A stretch of DNA of 64,000 nucleotides from JBGQDM01 sp041495845 (GTDB taxonomy: Bacteria; Acidobacteriota; Terriglobia; Terriglobales; Acidobacteriaceae): NCBI GenBank assembly GCA_041495845.1, contig JBGQDM010000004.1:1-64000 (forward strand), written 5' to 3'. How positions within the stretch are numbered: the stretch's first letter is position 1; each line of letters opens with the position of its first letter. This document shows positions 61,353 to 64,000 of the stretch, piece by piece. A program made the position numbers and the translations under genes. The notes beneath the pieces are model-generated. The model searched no databases. It saw nothing but the letters and a program-made list of their open reading frames with translations, and was not told the DNA's origin.

Positions 61353-61847
61353 CTATTGGACACGCTTCAGATTGAGCACGTCGCGCATTTCTTTGCCGTC
61401 CTGGTTCTGGAACACCCACTCTTCGGTGTGGTGCGCGTCGTCCAGGAACTTGAGGTTCAAAGCGCGCATGTGCCCGCGCTGGGATTTGTTCAGGTTGGTC
61501 ACGTCGGTCACTTCGAAAGCGATCGTAGTGGCGTCGGACGACGCTACGGCTTTCATGTGCGGCTGATTGCCCGCCCCGCAGTAGTGCGTCATCAGCAGAC
61601 GGTCGCCATCGAGGTGGAACATGGTGATCATGTCTTCGTCGTGGCTCTGGGTTTCGCTCATCACCGCCGAGCCGTTTGCGGTCAGGCGGTAACTCACCGT
61701 GACCGATTGACCCATGTCGGTGGTGCCCTGCCAGGTCCCGGCCAGCGCCTTGAGTCTGTCAAACGACTTCCCTGCTCCCGCCTGGGCGACCAGCGCGCTG
61801 CTGGCCAGGCACAGAATCCCTACGGCAACTACGCGGACGAATTTCAC
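61353..61847 (-). CDS. Secreted hypothetical protein, DUF1579-like
   Basis: A 164-residue precursor with a signal peptide (about 1-22, ending VAQA). The mature domain has LAGTWQGTTDMGQSVTVSYRL and GDRLLMTHYCGAGNQPHMKA, which resemble lipocalin-like proteins that bind small ligands. It overlaps the ArsR gene by four bases (ATGA) and is followed after 18 bases by the SRPBCC gene. Its function is unknown, but the operon suggests a role linked to the ArsR signal. Confidence 0.8.
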   Translation of the reverse strand: MKFVRVVAVGILCLASSALVAQAGAGKSFDRLKALAGTWQGTTDMGQSVTVSYRLTANGSAVMSETQSHDEDMITMFHLDGDRLLMTHYCGAGNQPHMKAVASSDATTIAFEVTDVTNLNKSQRGHMRALNLKFLDDAHHTEEWVFQNQDGKEMRDVLNLKRVQ

Positions 61848-62263
61848 GACTTTGTCCTTGGGGTCAGATTCCCCTGTGATTTTTGTTTTCCCAGAAACGC
61901 TGCCGGCGTCCCGGAGTCCTGAGGCTCGTGAGCCTGCTCTGCTTCCACAAACAATTTCAAACTGCCCAGGCTGTTGCCCCAGAACGTGCGGTAGTGTTCC
62001 AGCCAGCGGTGCACCGCCCGCAGCGGCTCGGGATTGAGATGATAGTACCGATGGCGCCCGCTACGCCGTTCCACCACCAGGCGCGCCCGGCGCAACTGCC
62101 GCAAGTGGCGGGAAATCGCCGGACGAGAAATGGGGAAGGCGCGGGCGATCTCCCCGGCGGGCTGGCTGCCCCGGCGCAGCAGGTCGAGCACGGCGCGGCG
62201 GGTGGGGTCGGCCAGCGCGTGGAACGTGGCCTCCGGAGAATGGGTAACCGAACGGTTCCGCAT
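61844..62263 (-). CDS. ArsR-family transcriptional regulator
   Basis: A 139-residue winged-helix regulator. FHALADPTRRAVLDLLRRG and ISRPAISRHLRQLRRARLVVERRSGRHRYYHLN form the ArsR helix-turn-helix and wing. Metal-binding Cys residues are absent, so it is not an arsenic or metal sensor of the usual type. ArsR genes followed by SRPBCC genes are common, and such regulators are thought to control their partner. The ATG lies eight bases after a TATTGT hexamer. The palindromic GTAAC-TGTATT-GTTAC at the start may be its own operator. Confidence 0.9.
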   Translation of the reverse strand: MRNRSVTHSPEATFHALADPTRRAVLDLLRRGSQPAGEIARAFPISRPAISRHLRQLRRARLVVERRSGRHRYYHLNPEPLRAVHRWLEHYRTFWGNSLGSLKLFVEAEQAHEPQDSGTPAAFLGKQKSQGNLTPRTKS

Positions 62264-62269
62264 AATGCG

Positions 62270-62285
62270 TAACAATACAGTTACG
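62270..62285. promoter_or_regulatory. Palindromic operator candidate over the arsR-type promoter
   Basis: GTAAC (62269-62273) and GTTAC (62280-62284) form an inverted repeat that covers the minus-strand -10-like TATTGT (62272-62277). A dimeric regulator bound here would block its own promoter. Confidence 0.45.
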
Positions 62286-62320
62286 GAATCGGTGGAGTCA
62301 AGAACAAAGTTCGTGGTCGC

Positions 62321-62830
62321 TTAGCTGATCCGTAACGGCCGTTCCACCCAGGCCACGTCCCAGTAGCGGTCGAACTTGCGGCCGTTTTGGCTGAAACGGC
62401 CCACTAGCCGGAAGCCGAAGCGCTCGTGCAGTGCGGCGGAGGCCGGATTGGGCAGCGCATATCCGGCCACGATGCGATGGATGTCCTCCTGCGAGATGGC
62501 ATCGAACAACGCGCCGTAGAGCTGCCGTCCAAGTCCCTTCCCGGTTGCTTCTGGCGCGCAATAAACGGTGGTCTCCACTGTGGTGAGGTAAGCCGCCTTG
62601 GGCCGGAAACGCGTGGTGCCGGCATAGCCCAAAAGCGCTCCCGCAATTTCCGCCACCAACAGCCGGTGGCGACCGGTGGCTGCGAACTGCTCGAACCACG
62701 GCAGGCGCTGCTCCACCGTGTAGGGGTCGACATCAAAGGTGACGGGCGTGTTGACCACGTAGTGGTTGTAGATCTCAGTCAGGCGCGGAAGATCGGCGAC
62801 GGTTGCGGGGCGGATGTGTGGGTCCGGCAT
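62321..62830 (-). CDS. GNAT N-acetyltransferase, phosphinothricin acetyltransferase-like
   Basis: A 169-residue acetyltransferase. IRPATVADLPRLTEIYNHYVVNTPVTFD at the start and TVYCAPEATGKGLGRQLYGAL (acetyl-CoA site) place it near the Pat/Bar group, which acetylates phosphinothricin, methionine sulfone or sulfoximine. NPASAALHERFGFRLVGRF and DRYWDVAWVERPL are typical of that group as well. The real substrate is not known. GAGGAGG lies nine bases before the ATG. Confidence 0.9.
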   Translation of the reverse strand: MPDPHIRPATVADLPRLTEIYNHYVVNTPVTFDVDPYTVEQRLPWFEQFAATGRHRLLVAEIAGALLGYAGTTRFRPKAAYLTTVETTVYCAPEATGKGLGRQLYGALFDAISQEDIHRIVAGYALPNPASAALHERFGFRLVGRFSQNGRKFDRYWDVAWVERPLRIS

Positions 62831-62868
62831 CAGGTGCGTCCTCCTCGCGGTTCAGAGCGGGGTGCCGG

Positions 62869-63495
62869 TCAGGAATGCGCGCTCGCTTCCGCCGGCGTCA
62901 CAGACGAACGTGGTGCTATCGTCCCGCGCACGAGGTCGAGAAATAATTCGTGCACCTGGGGATCGGCACTCAGCTCGGGATGGAACGTGGCCGCCATCGT
63001 CTTTCCTTGCCGCACCAACGCCGGGTCGTCCCCTGCCCACGCCAGCACCTCCACCCCTTCGCCGACCTCCGTGATCTTCGGCGCGCGGATGAACACCATC
63101 TCTAGCGCCACGCCATCCAGCTTGCCGGTGCGGATGGAACTGTCTACCTGCCGGCCATAGGCATTGCGGCGTACTCGTATGTTGAGCGCGTCCAGACTGG
63201 TCTGCGGTGGGTTCTCTACTTCGCGCGCCAGCAGAATGCACCCGGCACAGGTGCCGAAGGCGGGCTTGGCGTGGACGAAATCCCGCAGGCGTTGAAAGCC
63301 CGCTTCACCGAGGAGTTTCAGAAACGTTCCTGACTCACCGCCAGGAATCACCAGACCGTCAAGGTCGTCGAGTGCCTCGAGTTGGCGGACCAAGACCACC
63401 TCGGCGCCGAGTTCTTCCAGACGCTGGCGATGCGCATCGAAATCTCCTTGCAGCGCCAGAACGCCAATCTTTGTCCGTTTCTCGCTCATGCTCAC
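62869..63495 (-). CDS. pdxT: Pyridoxal 5'-phosphate synthase glutaminase subunit
   Basis: PdxT releases ammonia from glutamine for PdxS, which builds pyridoxal phosphate. The 208-residue class I amidotransferase has VLALQGDFDAHRQRL, LVIPGGESGTFLKLL and the nucleophile in FGTCAGCILLA; His-Glu of the triad are in AATFHPELS. No pdxS lies nearby in the window. Two ATG codons six bases apart are possible starts. It is divergent from the HAD gene. Confidence 0.93.
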   Translation of the reverse strand: MSMSEKRTKIGVLALQGDFDAHRQRLEELGAEVVLVRQLEALDDLDGLVIPGGESGTFLKLLGEAGFQRLRDFVHAKPAFGTCAGCILLAREVENPPQTSLDALNIRVRRNAYGRQVDSSIRTGKLDGVALEMVFIRAPKITEVGEGVEVLAWAGDDPALVRQGKTMAATFHPELSADPQVHELFLDLVRGTIAPRSSVTPAEASAHS

Positions 63496-63547
63496 GTTCG
63501 TTCACCCCCAACCCCGCTTCCCCGCTCGCGTGCTAGCCTGTTGCCTG

Positions 63548-64000
63548 ATGCCGCCACTCAAGAACATCTTCTTCGACGTCGGCCATACGCTGCTTGGCCC
63601 CAACTACGACATCACCTTGGCGCCGCTTTACGAGCGTGGCATTCGCCCGACGCCGGAGCAGATGCGAGCCACCGAACTGCGTACCCGCCGCCAACTGGAC
63701 GACCTCCATGCCCAGGGCCGGGTGCCGACCGTCGACGCCAACTACGCCAACTTCTACTTTACCGACCTGCTCGGCCAGTTCCAGGTGACCGACGAAGCGC
63801 TGAAGCAGGAACTCACGCGCCGGAGCCGCCGTGCCCTCAATTACACGCGCGTCCTGCCGGCGGCCCGCCAAACGCTGGCCCGCTTTCACGGCCGCTACCA
63901 GATGGCCATCATCAGCAACGCCGACGGAACCATCGCCGAGTTACTGCGCGGGCTCGAAATGGCCGGCTACTTCGCCTCCATCACCGACTCCGGTGTGTGC
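63548..64000 (+). CDS. HAD-superfamily hydrolase (partial, runs off the window)
   Basis: The first 151 codons are present and the frame is still open at the right edge. HAD motif I is NIFFDVGHTLLG, with the nucleophile Asp and a Gly-His in place of the usual second Asp, a variant known in this superfamily. Motif II is MAIISNADG (Ser). A helical cap lies between about 15 and 95. Likely a small-molecule phosphatase or dehalogenase-like enzyme; substrate unknown. Confidence 0.85.
   Translation, partial: MPPLKNIFFDVGHTLLGPNYDITLAPLYERGIRPTPEQMRATELRTRRQLDDLHAQGRVPTVDANYANFYFTDLLGQFQVTDEALKQELTRRSRRALNYTRVLPAARQTLARFHGRYQMAIISNADGTIAELLRGLEMAGYFASITDSGVC

Overview
The window looks like chromosomal DNA of an Acidobacteriota (Terriglobia/Koribacter-like) bacterium. 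Supporting signs are an Oar-type TonB-dependent receptor with an N-terminal carboxypeptidase-regulatory domain, TPR proteins with the same kind of domain, a CadC-type winged helix fused to an effector domain, many small secreted alpha/beta-barrel proteins, high GC, and dispersed low-complexity words (CGCAGAG, AGCT-N, GATTGCAG) between genes. The assignment is inferred from family content; no rRNA or tRNA gene was recognised.

Layout. 0-5.5 kb: end of a TPR protein, the TonB-dependent receptor, a TPR protein and an OB-fold-like lipoprotein. 5.5-9.2 kb: an AT-richer accessory island. Its first half lies between two inverted copies of a 119-bp repeat and holds unknown genes and a small c-type cytochrome. 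Its second half is a HEPN-like gene, interrupted in two places, followed by two small overlapping genes, one a zinc ribbon. 9.2-15.7 kb: a two-domain cyclotransferase-like fusion, a decarboxylase remnant, peroxiredoxin, stand-alone NuoI and cobalamin-dependent MetH. 15.9-18.3 kb: a Panacea-type toxin-antitoxin pair, a PD-(D/E)XK protein and a repeat field. 18.3-27.6 kb: Nth, a metallo-hydrolase, DedA, secreted barrel proteins, tandem DinB proteins, an MddA-like methyltransferase facing a winged-helix/hydrolase fusion, and an AMIN/STN protein. 27.8-30.8 kb: a minimal Tad pilus cluster (prepilin peptidase, two TadE-like, one TadG-like). 31-41 kb: S41 protease, TatB-TatC, two M28-type enzymes, TerC, NadB, AroB-MenG. 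41.1-44.5 kb: an ECF sigma/anti-sigma pair divergent from a Tat-exported phosphoesterase, a CuA-type cupredoxin and a cytochrome c. 44.5-54.3 kb: epimerase, PPIase, a CDF transporter with an enlarged C-terminus, OsmC, EamA, a TlpA-like thioredoxin, a glycosyltransferase, two QueD-like proteins and FolE, rhomboid, TruB. 54.4-64 kb: a large metzincin, membrane and secreted unknowns, bifunctional nuclease and MiaB, an ArsR regulator with two co-transcribed genes (one frameshifted), a Pat-like acetyltransferase, PdxT and the start of a HAD hydrolase.

Genes are tightly packed, with many 4-base start/stop overlaps. Several genes lack a Shine-Dalgarno sequence and carry a -10-like hexamer 6-8 bases before the start codon, which suggests leaderless transcripts. 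Three genes show apparent frameshifts or truncation (HEPN-like, SRPBCC, decarboxylase remnant); assembly error cannot be excluded from the sequence alone.
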